Notes: generated by a model from the sequence alone, not told the origin. Shown: positions 51,301 to 59,651, counted from the first letter of the stretch. The stretch: DNA of 64,000 bases from an uncultured Oscillospiraceae bacterium (GCA_900540595.1 UQGL01000003.1:62001-126000); one strand, 5' to 3'. Numbers and translations: made by a program.

Positions 51301-52629
51301 CTTTTCCTCGTTGATCTTACCGTTTTCCACATAGACGGCGCCGATCTCGGTCAGCCGCTCGGTGTTGGCGTCAAGACCGGTCGTCTCGGTGTCGAAAACG
51401 ACAAACGAGCCGGACAGCGGCATCTGCGCTGCGCCGTAGACGGCGGGGATCATATCATCGACAAAATAGGCCTCGCAGCCGTAGATCAGCTTAAAGTTCG
51501 GGTCTGTTTCGTGGATGGCATCGGTAGCCAGCATCGCCTCGGGGTAGCCTTGGCAGACGCCGTGATCGGTGATGGCCACAGCGCGGTGGCCCATGCGGTG
51601 CGCCAGACGCACAATCTTGCCGGGGTCGTTGAAGCCGTCCATTGAGCTGGACTTGGTATGCAGGTGCAACTCGACCCGCTTTTGCCCCTCGGGCGCAGTG
51701 TCCTGCCGCTGCTCGCGCTCGACCTGCAGAACATCGTAGGGCAGGATGACAAAGTCATGCTCGTACTTGTCATACATATAGTTGCCACGCACGATCAGGG
51801 TGGTGCCGGGCTTGAGACCCTCCCACTTGGACATATCGGCGTCCTCGTCCCCCAATACCTTGAGGTTGACTGAACCGGAATAGTCGGTGATGGAGGTAAA
51901 ATAGATCTTGCGGCGGCTGCCCTTGACCTCGGTGGCAAACACATCGCCCCAGACCGTCACCTTGCCGCCGTCCCCCAGATCGTTCAGATGGCGGATGTCG
52001 GCAGGCTTGAAGGTCTTGCCGTAGAACAGCTTGACCGGCTTATTGGTAAGGGCCAGCCCCTCGATCGTAAAGTCGGGCGGCGTTTCCTTGGCTTCAAACT
52101 TGACGGCAGGCGCTTTCTCCTGCAGGTACTGTTCAAGCTCCTCCTCGGTGCGGGTGTTGCCGGTATCGGCCAGCCGCACGATGGGCAGTGCACCGGTGCG
52201 CTCCTGAATAAGCTCTGCCAGCACGCGGGGCAGCTCCACGCTCTCCAAGATCTGGCGGCCCGCATTGACATGGATGGTGATGCCGTCCTCGCCAAAGGTG
52301 ACAGGCTTGGCCTTATCGAGAAAGCCGTTGACCGGCATGCCCCGCTGCTTCAGCTCCTCCAGCATAAGGCGCACCGCCTCCGGGGTGATGCTCTGGTACG
52401 CAAAATAGCTGCGAACCTGCAGCTCATACCCGGCAAACACCTCGGAAAGGGATGCACAAAGACGCCCGCACAGCGCCTGATCCAGAGGTTCAGCACTGCG
52501 CAGGCAGATCACGACCTGTCTTTTTGTGCGGTAAAGCTCCACGCGGTCGACCAGCACACTGCCGAACGCCGCACAGAACTGCTGGTCCGCCGTAAACTGC
52601 GGCCAGACTTGGGTGACGAAAGGTTTCAA
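48322..52629 (-). CDS. polC: DNA polymerase III alpha subunit, PolC type
   Basis: A 1435-residue PolC, the main replicative polymerase of Firmicutes. Domains in order: N-terminal domains I/II, OB fold (about 215-310), PHP domain (VELHLHTKSSSMDG, split), inserted DnaQ-type 3'-5' exonuclease (SGSFVVFDTETTGLD at about 410; later NHHRAVDDAMAL), zinc-binding region (CPNCKHSEW and CPVCGKP at about 900-930), and the C-family palm/fingers with the catalytic GDKEPDIDLNFSG. All key motifs are intact. The order with ispG, rseP, dxr and cdsA is conserved. Confidence 0.98.
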   Translation of the reverse strand: MKPFVTQVWPQFTADQQFCAAFGSVLVDRVELYRTKRQVVICLRSAEPLDQALCGRLCASLSEVFAGYELQVRSYFAYQSITPEAVRLMLEELKQRGMPVNGFLDKAKPVTFGEDGITIHVNAGRQILESVELPRVLAELIQERTGALPIVRLADTGNTRTEEELEQYLQEKAPAVKFEAKETPPDFTIEGLALTNKPVKLFYGKTFKPADIRHLNDLGDGGKVTVWGDVFATEVKGSRRKIYFTSITDYSGSVNLKVLGDEDADMSKWEGLKPGTTLIVRGNYMYDKYEHDFVILPYDVLQVEREQRQDTAPEGQKRVELHLHTKSSSMDGFNDPGKIVRLAHRMGHRAVAITDHGVCQGYPEAMLATDAIHETDPNFKLIYGCEAYFVDDMIPAVYGAAQMPLSGSFVVFDTETTGLDANTERLTEIGAVYVENGKINEEKKFCTFVNPGKPIPQKVVDLTGINDAMVADAPTPEEAIRAFKEFCGDNILVAHNAHSFDMLFIRKAGEKAGVSWDENTYIDTLPMGQALFPGLRNYKLDTINKHLEIPPFNHHRAVDDAMALARIFEVMLTDLEEKDIHAVDAINTGLGGNKEVLKKKYYHLIILVQNQVGLKNLYRIVSAAHTQYFFKKPRVPRSLLNQYREGLLLSPACEAGELYRAIVAGQPYEQLLRIADYYDYLEVQPLGNNEFMVRNGQVDSIEAIKNFNRTVIQLGEDLHKPVVATGDSHFQEPEDWIYRAVLQAGNGFKDADNQAPLYFRTTPDMLEDFSYLPQEKAYEIVVTNPNKIAATIDNNLRAIPKGTYPPSIPGAEQELRDDTWKHAARDYGAPLPDVLQKRLKKELDSICGHGYAVLYVIAVRLVAYSNAGGYQVGSRGSVGSSAVAHFSGISEVNSMPPHYLCPNCKHSEWINDGIHFDGFDLPDKNCPVCGKPMIVEGHDIPFETFLGFYGDKEPDIDLNFSGMYQSCVHRYTEELFGKENVFKAGTVSGLQDKTAYGYVKKYLEERGRTVNRAEENRLVIGCTGVKRTTGQHPGGMVVVPDTFDIYDFCAIQHPADDVKGGLLTTHFEFKYLHDTLLKLDELGHDVPTFYKFFEEYSGIPIDSVPMNDEKVYSLLTSPAALGVTEEQIGSKTGTFGIPEMGTNFVRQMLLDAQPKNFSELIQISGLSHGTDVWTGNADELIRSGTCTIAEVIGCRDSIMLYLLRKGLEPKMSFDIMEAVRKGKVAKGGFKPGWEEAMREHDVPDWYIESCRKIKYMFPKAHAVAYLMAAIRLMWFKVYHPAVFYAVYFTVRGADIDYEAAVGGVRVAKQHLKDNEKIPKDERTAKDDDALVSLQLENEMLQRGCEFLPIELGKSYASKYVVEDGKVRLPFTAIRGLGDAAAVALEQATMHGQEYISVEELQQASGVAQSVFDKLRAVGALGNLPETSQVDLFSMM

Positions 52630-52660
52630 TGGAATTTTACCTCACAAGTGGATAGCATGT

Positions 52661-52715
52661 TGTAGGGGGCGGCGTCCCCGACGCCCCGCGGGCGGATACA
52701 AGCATCCGCCCCTAC
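52661..52715. repeat. TGTAGGGG-type repeat, copy 6 (compound)
   Basis: Begins TGTAGGGGGCGGCGTCC, continues with GACGCCCCGCGG and ends GGGCGGATA-caag-CATCCGCCCCTAC. The left part equals the right part of copy 5 and the right part is nearly the right part of copy 2. Confidence 0.85.
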
Positions 52716-52722
52716 GAGGGTT

Positions 52723-52925
52723 GGCTTCCCCCTCGGGGCTGCGCCCGCAGGCGCGTGTCGAAGCGCAACCGCCGGAGGCGGCTCTTAGCGCGGAGACTGA
52801 AGCTGTCCGCGAGGCGGATTGATGAGGGCGAAGTTTCCGGGTATTACCCGCAAACGGATTGCCGAGGACAGCTTGCCCCTCATCCGGCCCTGCGGGGCCA
52901 CCTTCCCCCGCGGGGGGAAGGCTTT
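52723..52925. repeat. Long GGCTTCCCCC element (related to 8431-8505)
   Basis: About 200 nt from GGCTTCCCCCTCGGGG to GGGGGGAAGGCTTT with internal GATTGATGAGGG and a mirrored CCCTCATCC. Its two ends are nearly inverted, MITE-like. It fills most of the 301-bp polC-ispG gap together with repeat copy 6; no coding sequence was seen there. Confidence 0.7.
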
Positions 52926-52930
52926 ATTGG

Positions 52931-53983
52931 TTACATTTTATGAATTTCTTCCAGCAGCTGCCCTACAATGTCGCCCTTCAGCATACGGATCTTTTCGCCG
53001 CGGATGAAGAGCAGTGCCTCGTCCTTGCCGCCGGCAATGCCGATGTCGGCATCGGACGCCTCGCCCGGGCCGTTGACAACACAGCCCATGATGGCGATCT
53101 TGAGCGGCTTTTTGAAGCCTTCGTCCCGCAGACGGCGCTCGACCTCGTTGGCGATCTCGATCATCGGGTACTGGGTGCGCCCGCAGGTCGGGCAGCTGAT
53201 GATCTCAGGGCCTGCCACGGCGTAGCCTGCCGCGCGCAGGATGTCATAGCCTGCATAGACCTCGTTCTCGGGCTCATCGGTCAGGCTGACACGCAGCGTA
53301 TCGCCAAGACCCTCCATCAGCAGACCGCCGATGCCCATGCCGGACTTGATCAGGCCCATCCGGTTGCCGCCTGCCTCGGTTACACCGACATGCAGGGGGT
53401 AATCGGTTTGGCTGGCCAGCAGGCGGTAGGCCGCCATCATGCGGGGCACATTGCTGGATTTGATCGAGATGACGATGTTGTCAAAGTCGAACTTCTGCAG
53501 CAGGCGCACATGGTACATGGCGCTCTCTACCATCGCCTCGGGCACGGGGGCGCCGTACTTGGCCAGAATATGCTTTTCAAGGCTGCCGCCGTTGACGCCG
53601 ATGCGGATGGGTACATTTTTGGCGTTGCAGGCATCGGCCACCGCCTTGACGCGGTCATCATCACCGATGTTGCCGGGATTGATGCGGATCTTATCGGCAC
53701 CGGCATCGAGCGCGGCAAGCGCAGCGCGGTAATCAAAGTGGATGTCCGCCACGACGGGGATGTCCACCTTCTCTTTAATAGCAGCCACAACGGCGGCGTC
53801 CGCCGGGGTGGGCACCGTCACGCGGACGATCTGGCAGCCGGCGGCCGCAACGCGCTGCGCCTGTGCCACATTGCCCGCAATATCCTTGACGGGCACATTC
53901 AGCATCGTCTGTACGGCGATGGGGTTTGTGCCGCCGATCTTGAGATTGCCGATCTTGACTTCTTTTTTCAGTTGACGCTGCAT
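52931..53983 (-). CDS. ispG: 4-hydroxy-3-methylbut-2-enyl diphosphate synthase IspG (GcpE)
   Basis: A 350-residue IspG without the plant-type insert. TIM-barrel part: GGTNPIAVQTMLNVPVKD, RINPGNIGDD; C-terminal 4Fe-4S domain with CPTCGRTQYP and GCVVNGPGEASDADIG (three cluster Cys and the fourth ligand Glu). It reduces MEcPP to HMBPP in the MEP pathway. The ATG at 53983 has AAGGAG six bases upstream. Transcribed with rseP and dxr. Confidence 0.97.
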   Translation of the reverse strand: MQRQLKKEVKIGNLKIGGTNPIAVQTMLNVPVKDIAGNVAQAQRVAAAGCQIVRVTVPTPADAAVVAAIKEKVDIPVVADIHFDYRAALAALDAGADKIRINPGNIGDDDRVKAVADACNAKNVPIRIGVNGGSLEKHILAKYGAPVPEAMVESAMYHVRLLQKFDFDNIVISIKSSNVPRMMAAYRLLASQTDYPLHVGVTEAGGNRMGLIKSGMGIGGLLMEGLGDTLRVSLTDEPENEVYAGYDILRAAGYAVAGPEIISCPTCGRTQYPMIEIANEVERRLRDEGFKKPLKIAIMGCVVNGPGEASDADIGIAGGKDEALLFIRGEKIRMLKGDIVGQLLEEIHKM

Positions 53984-53994
53984 CGTAGTTCTCC

Positions 53995-55077
53995 TTATAA
54001 GAATCGTGTAATGTCCTGCATCGTTACCAAAATCATGAGCCACAGCAGGGCAACCATGCCCGCCGTGTTGATAAAGCTCTGCGCGCGCAGGGGTACAGGA
54101 TGGCCGGTCAGCCCCTCCCACGCAAGAAAGAGCAGCTTGCAGCCGTCCAGCGCGGGAATAGGCAGCAGGTTGAAGATGCCCACATTGATCGTCAGCAGAG
54201 CCATCAGGGAAAGCACATCCCGCCAGCCGTACCGCACGGCCTGACTGACTGCCGACACAGTGCCGATCGGACCGGAGAGATCCTCCATGCCCGCCCGGCC
54301 GGTAAACAGCTGCCAGAAGCCGCCCAGAATCGCACCGCTGTAATAGCGGAACAGTTCCCCCGCCATGGCCAGAGTGCTGTGCACCGATAAGGGCTGCGCT
54401 GCCACCCGAAAGTCTGTGGCGTATTGCACACGGCCGTTTTCATCCAGCGTTGGGCTGACCGTCACGGCAGGCAGGCTCACGACCTCGCCGCCGCGCAGCA
54501 CCTTCATGCTATGTGTCTTTTCGGTGCCGTCGAACAGCTCGGACAGCGCGTAGACCGTGCGGCAGGGCTTACCGTCCACCTGCAGAAGGACATCCCCCTT
54601 CTGCAGGGCAGCGGCGCTCTTAGCGTTCTCGCCGAAATCCGCTACCGTTGTGCTGCCGAGCCGCCCCTGCGAGAGGACCAGCACCAGCAGCACCGCCATG
54701 CCGAGCAGAAAGTTCATCAGCGCACCGCAAAGCGTCACAAAAAAGCGCTGCCATGCCGTGGCCTGCTCAAACTGCTGCCCGCTGACCGTCAGCGGGAACA
54801 GCGCAGCTTTGCGCGGCGGGGCATACTCCTCTGCCGGCGGGTCTGCGTCCTCCTCCGGGGGTTGACTGAACAGGTTGTAGCCGCCCAGCGGGAAAAGGCG
54901 CAGTGAATAGGTCGTACCGTTTTTTTGAACCGACCACAGGCGCGGGCCAAAGCCGATGGAAAATTCCTCAACATGGATACCGCAATGCCGGGCCGCCATA
55001 AAGTGGCCCAGCTCATGCACCAGAACAACGCCGCCGAACACGAGCAGCGATGCCAGCCCGGTCAGCAATGCAGTCAT
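53995..55077 (-). CDS. rseP: Site-2 protease RseP (M50)
   Basis: A 360-residue membrane zinc protease: HELGH in the first helix (about 21-25), a PDZ domain in the centre (ALQKGDVLLQVDGKPCRTV) and the second zinc ligand in LLPIPALDG near the C-terminus. An acidic/proline loop (PPEEDADPPAEEYAPPRK) precedes the second helix. It cleaves membrane-bound anti-sigma factors and leftover signal peptides. The gene follows dxr after a repeat. ATG 55077 has GCGAGG upstream. Confidence 0.94.
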   Translation of the reverse strand: MTALLTGLASLLVFGGVVLVHELGHFMAARHCGIHVEEFSIGFGPRLWSVQKNGTTYSLRLFPLGGYNLFSQPPEEDADPPAEEYAPPRKAALFPLTVSGQQFEQATAWQRFFVTLCGALMNFLLGMAVLLVLVLSQGRLGSTTVADFGENAKSAAALQKGDVLLQVDGKPCRTVYALSELFDGTEKTHSMKVLRGGEVVSLPAVTVSPTLDENGRVQYATDFRVAAQPLSVHSTLAMAGELFRYYSGAILGGFWQLFTGRAGMEDLSGPIGTVSAVSQAVRYGWRDVLSLMALLTINVGIFNLLPIPALDGCKLLFLAWEGLTGHPVPLRAQSFINTAGMVALLWLMILVTMQDITRFL

Positions 55078-55111
55078 AGGCACCTCGCAAGTAAAGTATT
55101 GGACATAGAGT

Positions 55112-55198
55112 CGTAGGGGCCGGGCATGCCCGGCCCGCGCGTGTATGGCAGGCAGGAGTCTGCCGGAAAGCTGAGGGCCGCACATGTGCGGCCCCTAC
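55112..55198. repeat. TGTAGGGG-type repeat, copy 7 (compound)
   Basis: CGTAGGGGCCGGGCATGCCC starts a unit whose palindrome is GGGCCGGGC-AT-GCCCGGCCC; further on are GGCAG/CTGCC and GGGCCGCACATGTGCGGCCC followed by CTAC. It lies between rseP and dxr. Confidence 0.75.
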
Positions 55199-55211
55199 CG
55201 GGCAGTTCCAA

Positions 55212-56363
55212 TCAGATATGTGCCTCCACATAGGCTCGCGCCATGCGGTCGCACTCATGGACATCGGCAAGCGTGTAATCCCCGCCGAAGGAATCGCTGT
55301 CCACGATGCCCTCCACAAGGCGGCCGATGTCGAGGAAGCCGATCTCGTCCCGCAGGAAGTGCGCCACGGCGGCCTCATTCGCGCCGTTGGCGGCGCAGGG
55401 GGCCAGACCGCCCTTGCGGATCGCCTTCTTGCAGGCCTTGAGGCAGCGGAAGGTCTCGTCATCCGCCGTTGCAATGCTCAGCTTGGTCAGTGCCGTGAAA
55501 TCCAGCTCCGGCACAGGGCTGGGCAGACGCTCCGGCCAGGTCAGCGCGTACTGAATGGGGATGCGCATATCCGGCACGCCAAGCTGCGCGATGATGGAAT
55601 GATCGGCAAACTGCACCGCGGAATGGATAATGCTCTCCCGCTGGACAACGATCTGGATCTTGTCCTCCGGCAGACCGAAGAGCCACGCAGCCTCGATCAG
55701 CTCAAGGCCCTTGTTCATCAGGGTGGCAGAATCGATGGTAATTTTTGCACCCATGTTCCAGTTTGGGTGCTTGAGGGCGTCCGCCTTCGTCTTGGTGCGC
55801 AGCTCCTCGGTGCCCATGCCGAAGAACGGCCCGCCGGAGGCGGTCAGCAGGATCTTTTCCAGCGTTTTGGCGCTGTGCTGATCCTGCAGGCACTGGAAGA
55901 TGGCGCTATGCTCACTGTCCACAGGCAGCAGGTGAACACCGTTTTTCTTGACGGCATCGGTCACCAGATGGCCGCCGGTGACAAGGCTCTCCTTGTTGGC
56001 CAGCGCCAGATCATGGCCGCTCTCGATAGCCGTCAGTGAGGCATCCAGACCGGCAATGCCGACAACGGCGTTCAGCACCGTGCCTGCGCCGTCCATGGCG
56101 GCCAGCTCACGCAGGCCGTCCGCCCCCTTCAGCAGCTTGGGCGCGCCCGTCTGCCCCGCCAGCGCGGCGGACAGCCTGTCGAACGCAGCCGGGTCGGTGA
56201 CAGCCACATACTTCGGGTGAAATTCAGCGATCTGGGCCAGCAGCTTGTCTACGCTGGAGTTGGCTGACAAACCGAACACCTCATAGCCGTGCATGCGGCA
56301 GACATCAAGGCTTTGGGTGCCGATTGAACCGGTAGAGCCCAGCAGTGTGATAACTTTACTCAT
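55212..56363 (-). CDS. dxr: 1-deoxy-D-xylulose 5-phosphate reductoisomerase
   Basis: A 383-residue Dxr: NADPH motif LLGSTGSIGTQSLDV at the start, substrate and metal segments ALANKESLVTGGHLV, LPVDSEHSAIFQCLQ, LTASGGPFF and HPNWNMGAKITIDSATLMNK. It makes MEP from DXP with NADPH and a divalent metal. The start at 56363 leaves a 10-base gap to cdsA. With ispG and ispDF it covers four of the MEP steps seen in this window. Confidence 0.97.
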   Translation of the reverse strand: MSKVITLLGSTGSIGTQSLDVCRMHGYEVFGLSANSSVDKLLAQIAEFHPKYVAVTDPAAFDRLSAALAGQTGAPKLLKGADGLRELAAMDGAGTVLNAVVGIAGLDASLTAIESGHDLALANKESLVTGGHLVTDAVKKNGVHLLPVDSEHSAIFQCLQDQHSAKTLEKILLTASGGPFFGMGTEELRTKTKADALKHPNWNMGAKITIDSATLMNKGLELIEAAWLFGLPEDKIQIVVQRESIIHSAVQFADHSIIAQLGVPDMRIPIQYALTWPERLPSPVPELDFTALTKLSIATADDETFRCLKACKKAIRKGGLAPCAANGANEAAVAHFLRDEIGFLDIGRLVEGIVDSDSFGGDYTLADVHECDRMARAYVEAHI

Positions 56364-56373
56364 TGTACATTCC

Positions 56374-57234
56374 TCACAGCAGATAGAAGAAATAGCGTAC
56401 CGCGATGGAAACGAACGGCGCAATGAACATAACGCTGTCAAAGCGGTCGAGAATACCACCGTGCCCCGGGAAAATCGTGCCATAGTCCTTGATGCCCGCC
56501 TGACGCTTGACAGCGGAGGCAAACAGGTCACCCAAGATGCCCAGCACCGATGCCACGGCACCCATGCCGAGCAGCACCATATAGTGCCGCGCCAGCACAT
56601 GGATGCTCAGCACATTATAGGTCTTTGACAGCAGCGAGTAGACCAGCGTCAGCACGCAGCCGGCGGCCATGCTGCCCAGCACGCCGCCCACAGCGCCCTC
56701 CACCGTTTTGTGAGGGCTGACAATGGGGGCCAGCTTGCGCCTGCCGAAGGCACGGCCTGCAAAGTAAGCAGCGGTGTCCCCGCCCCATGCAAAGCAGAGG
56801 ATCAGCAGGATGAAATAGATGGCATCATAGCGATACTGCGCAAAGGGCAGCATCCGCTTGAGATGGATGAGCGAGTAAAAGCAGAAGGTGATCACGCCCG
56901 AAAAGTAGACAAACCCCGTCAGCTTGCCGAAATCCAGCGTCTGGACATGCGCGATCTGGCAGACATTGTAGAACAGCACGGTCAGGAACGCCACCGGCAG
57001 CAGCAGCCCGCGCACCATCTGTGAGCTGCTGAGCATGACCAGCAGGGTCAGCGGCACAGCACCGGCATACAGATACCATTGCTTTTTGCCAAAGCCCATG
57101 GCGGAAAAGACCTCATGGATGGCCAGCAGGCAGATGGCACTGAGCACCAGGTCAAACAGGAAGGTGTCGAAAAACGCCAGTACAACGGCCAGAACGCCCA
57201 GGCCGACAACGGCAGTGATGATGCGGGTCTTCAT
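56374..57234 (-). CDS. cdsA: Phosphatidate cytidylyltransferase CdsA
   Basis: A 286-residue integral membrane enzyme with about eight helices and the CDS signature SPHKTVEGAVGGVLGS and KDYGTIFPGHGGILDRFDSV. It makes CDP-diacylglycerol from phosphatidate and CTP. In most Firmicutes uppS precedes it; here only a 99-bp gap with a hairpin lies between it and frr. The ATG at 57234 has GAAAGGGAATCACT upstream. Confidence 0.96.
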   Translation of the reverse strand: MKTRIITAVVGLGVLAVVLAFFDTFLFDLVLSAICLLAIHEVFSAMGFGKKQWYLYAGAVPLTLLVMLSSSQMVRGLLLPVAFLTVLFYNVCQIAHVQTLDFGKLTGFVYFSGVITFCFYSLIHLKRMLPFAQYRYDAIYFILLILCFAWGGDTAAYFAGRAFGRRKLAPIVSPHKTVEGAVGGVLGSMAAGCVLTLVYSLLSKTYNVLSIHVLARHYMVLLGMGAVASVLGILGDLFASAVKRQAGIKDYGTIFPGHGGILDRFDSVMFIAPFVSIAVRYFFYLL

Positions 57235-57276
57235 AAACAGTGATTCCCTTTCGCGGAATAGATTTTCTTGCAATAA

Positions 57277-57318
57277 CAGCCTATGCGGGCGTGTCAGATG
57301 ACATGCCCGCACAGGCTA
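57277..57318. other. Hairpin between frr and cdsA, where uppS normally lies
   Basis: AGCCTATGCGGGCGTGTC (from about 57279) and GACATGCCCGCACAGGCT pair with two wobble/mismatch positions and loop AGAT. It lacks a T-run and is not a convincing terminator; it might process the mRNA. Confidence 0.45.
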
Positions 57319-57333
57319 TCGTTCATGGAGAGA

Positions 57334-57888
57334 TCAGACCTCCATGATCTCCTTGTTCTTGTCGGCGCAGGTGTCGTCGATCATCTTGACATACTTGTCC
57401 GTCAGCTTCTGGGTTTCCTCCTCCAGCTTCTTCTGATCGTCCTCGGTGATCTCGCCGGCCTTCTTCATGGCCTTAAACTTATCCATTGCATCGCGGCGGA
57501 TGTTGCGCACAGCGGTCTTGGCATCCTCGCCCTGCTTCTTGACATCCTTGGTCAGCTGCTTGCGGCGCTCCTCGGTCGGAGCCGGGAACACCAGACGGAT
57601 GACCTGACCGTCATCAATGGGGTTGATGCCGATGTCGCTGGTCTGGATCGCCTTGGAGATGGGCTTGAGCATCGAGCGGTCCCACGGGGAGATGGTCAGG
57701 ATGCGGGCCTCGGCCACAGCCACAGCAGCGATCTGCTGGATGGGCGTGGGGCTGCCGTAGTAGTCCACCGCCACCTTGTCGAGGATGGCGGGGTTGGCGC
57801 GGCCGGCGCGGATGGAAGCCAGCTCATGGACCAGATGGTTGACGCTGGCGTTCATTTTTTCTTCAAAGGGTTTGGTCGTGCTGCTCAT
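57334..57888 (-). CDS. frr: Ribosome recycling factor
   Basis: A 184-residue RRF of normal length: N-terminal helix, VDYYGSPTPIQQIAAVAVAE, LTISPWDRSMLKPISKAIQ, DGQVIRLVFPAPTEERRKQL and a long coiled-coil end. It splits post-termination ribosomes with EF-G. It follows pyrH, as is universal in this cluster. Confidence 0.98.
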   Translation of the reverse strand: MSSTTKPFEEKMNASVNHLVHELASIRAGRANPAILDKVAVDYYGSPTPIQQIAAVAVAEARILTISPWDRSMLKPISKAIQTSDIGINPIDDGQVIRLVFPAPTEERRKQLTKDVKKQGEDAKTAVRNIRRDAMDKFKAMKKAGEITEDDQKKLEEETQKLTDKYVKMIDDTCADKNKEIMEV

Positions 57889-57966
57889 AGTAAGATTCTC
57901 CTTATTCGTAAAATAGTATAGGGGAAAATTATGAATTTTTCAAAGCTTCAGCTTTTCTTTTTTAAT

Positions 57967-58674
57967 TTACTCTTTCACAAGGGTGCCGACCATCTCGCCC
58001 TGCACAGCCTTGGCGATATTTTCGGGCTTACCCAGATCAAACACAAGGATGGGCAGGCCGTTATCACGGCAGAGGGTCGCGGCCGTGGAGTCCATGACGG
58101 CCAGACGCTCGTCCAGCACGCGGGTAAAGGTCAGCGTATCATAGCGCACGGCATCGGCATACTTGTGGGGGTCCTTATCGTAGACACCGTCCACCATCGT
58201 AGCCTTGAACATGGCATCGGCGCTGATCTCCAGTGCGCGCAGCGCGCTGGCCGTATCGGTGGAGAAGATGGGGTTGCCGGTGCCGCCGCCGAACACAACG
58301 ATCTTGCCGCTCTCCAGCGCAGCGATGGCCTTGTCGCTGGTGAAGCACTCGGCCACCTGCGGCATAAAGGAGCTGGTCATGACAACGGCCTCCACGCCCT
58401 GCTGGCGCAGTGCATCCTTGACGGCCAGCGCGTTCATGACGGTAGCCAGCATGCCGATCTTGTCGGCGTCCATGCGGTCCATTTTGCCGCTGGAACGGCC
58501 GCGCCAGAAGTTGCCGCCGCCCACAACAATGCCGATCTGCGCACCCAGATCGTGCGCCGCCTTGATGCCGGCACAGATAGAGGCGATGGTTTCCTCATCA
58601 AAGCCCGTGCCCTTGGGGCCGGAAAGTGCCTCGCCGCTGACCTTCAGAAGAATACGTTTATACTGAATTGCCAT
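57967..58674 (-). CDS. pyrH: UMP kinase PyrH
   Basis: A 235-residue UMP kinase: RILLKVSGEALSGPKGTGFD, IVVGGGNFWRGRSSGKMDR, VFGGGTGNPIFSTDTASALR. Hexameric amino-acid-kinase-fold enzyme, GTP-activated and UTP-inhibited in the family. First gene of the pyrH-frr-cdsA-dxr-rseP-ispG-polC run. Confidence 0.98.
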   Translation of the reverse strand: MAIQYKRILLKVSGEALSGPKGTGFDEETIASICAGIKAAHDLGAQIGIVVGGGNFWRGRSSGKMDRMDADKIGMLATVMNALAVKDALRQQGVEAVVMTSSFMPQVAECFTSDKAIAALESGKIVVFGGGTGNPIFSTDTASALRALEISADAMFKATMVDGVYDKDPHKYADAVRYDTLTFTRVLDERLAVMDSTAATLCRDNGLPILVFDLGKPENIAKAVQGEMVGTLVKE

Positions 58675-58775
58675 AAAAACACCACCTGTAGTTATTTTGG
58701 CGGTCTACCCTGCCGTACAGGCATAGTAAACCATTCTTTTTGTATTACATTTTACAATAATTTACGCACAAAGTA

Positions 58776-58803
58776 AAGCGGTGCAGCAAAAAAAGCACCG
58801 CTT
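58776..58803 (-). terminator. Terminator-like hairpin after the GHKL gene
   Basis: AAGCGGTGC (58776-58784) pairs with GCACCGCTT (58795-58803) around an A-rich loop; the T-tract that follows on the minus strand is interrupted (TTTACTTTG), so efficiency is uncertain. Confidence 0.55.
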
Positions 58804-58832
58804 CCCTGCCGGGACAACGGTGCCATGTCATT

Positions 58833-59636
58833 TTACAGCAATTCCTGCGCCCGCAGCACAGCCAGCTCACGGCGCAGCGCCAGCCGCCGGGTCTGCCGCT
58901 CGGCCATGCGCTCCACGGGGGATTCCAGCATCAGGTCATCGAGCAGCGGCGCGGGCGGCAGGGTGAAGCGCAGCTCCGTGCCCGGCCCCGGCCCCACGGC
59001 CAGCGACCAGCCCATGGCCTTTGTGTAGGCCGCGATAAGCGGCAGCCCCAGCCCGCCCGCATAGAGCAGCCGGGCGCTCCAGCAGCCATCGGTCAGCAGC
59101 GCCTTTGCATCGGGCGGCAGACCGGGACCGTTGTCCCGGTAGCAGAACAGCCCGGGCTCACAGCGCAGCGTAATGCAGGCCCCCGCGTCTGCGGAGAGCG
59201 TGTTGGAGATCAAATTCGTCATCAGGCCGTTCAGAAGGGCCGCATCCCCCACCGTGGGCAGCACGCTCTGCCCGGCGGTCTGCAGCTCGATCGTGAACGG
59301 CAGGTCATACCGGGCGGCCTCCTCCCGCAGGATGTCGCAGATCTCATCCAGCTGGCTCAGCAGGTCGATGGGGCGCGGCACGCAGGTGCTGTGCAGCACG
59401 GCGGCTGTCGCCGCATCGGAGGCCTGATCCCCCAGACGGCGCGCGCTGAGCAGCTGCGTCTGCATATCCCGCACAAGCTGCGCCATTCCGGCGCGGTCTG
59501 CCGGGCTCAGGGGGTGTTCAAGCTGGTCAAGCAGGACCTCAAAAGCGTTTTCCATGCCGTCAAACACACGGCGGAACCGGCCGCGCAGTCCGCCGCGCAG
59601 GGCCAGCAGGTCTGCCTTGCTCTGCTTTTCCTCCAT
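58833..59636 (-). CDS. Sensorless GHKL-type histidine kinase-like ATPase
   Basis: A 267-residue soluble protein: helical N-terminal half without membrane or PAS domain and without a convincing phospho-His motif (LEHPLSPADRAGMAQLVRDM is the only His-rich helix), then a HATPase_c domain with N-box LMTNLISNTLSADAG, G1 box FCYRDNGPGLPP and G2 box AGGLGLPLIAAYTKAMGW. It sits 15 bases after a Spo0A-like gene, so it may act on it as a kinase, phosphatase or anti-factor; this is inference. The ATG has GGGAGGCG upstream. Confidence 0.75.
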   Translation of the reverse strand: MEEKQSKADLLALRGGLRGRFRRVFDGMENAFEVLLDQLEHPLSPADRAGMAQLVRDMQTQLLSARRLGDQASDAATAAVLHSTCVPRPIDLLSQLDEICDILREEAARYDLPFTIELQTAGQSVLPTVGDAALLNGLMTNLISNTLSADAGACITLRCEPGLFCYRDNGPGLPPDAKALLTDGCWSARLLYAGGLGLPLIAAYTKAMGWSLAVGPGPGTELRFTLPPAPLLDDLMLESPVERMAERQTRRLALRRELAVLRAQELL

Positions 59637-59651
59637 GGAAAACGCCTCCCT

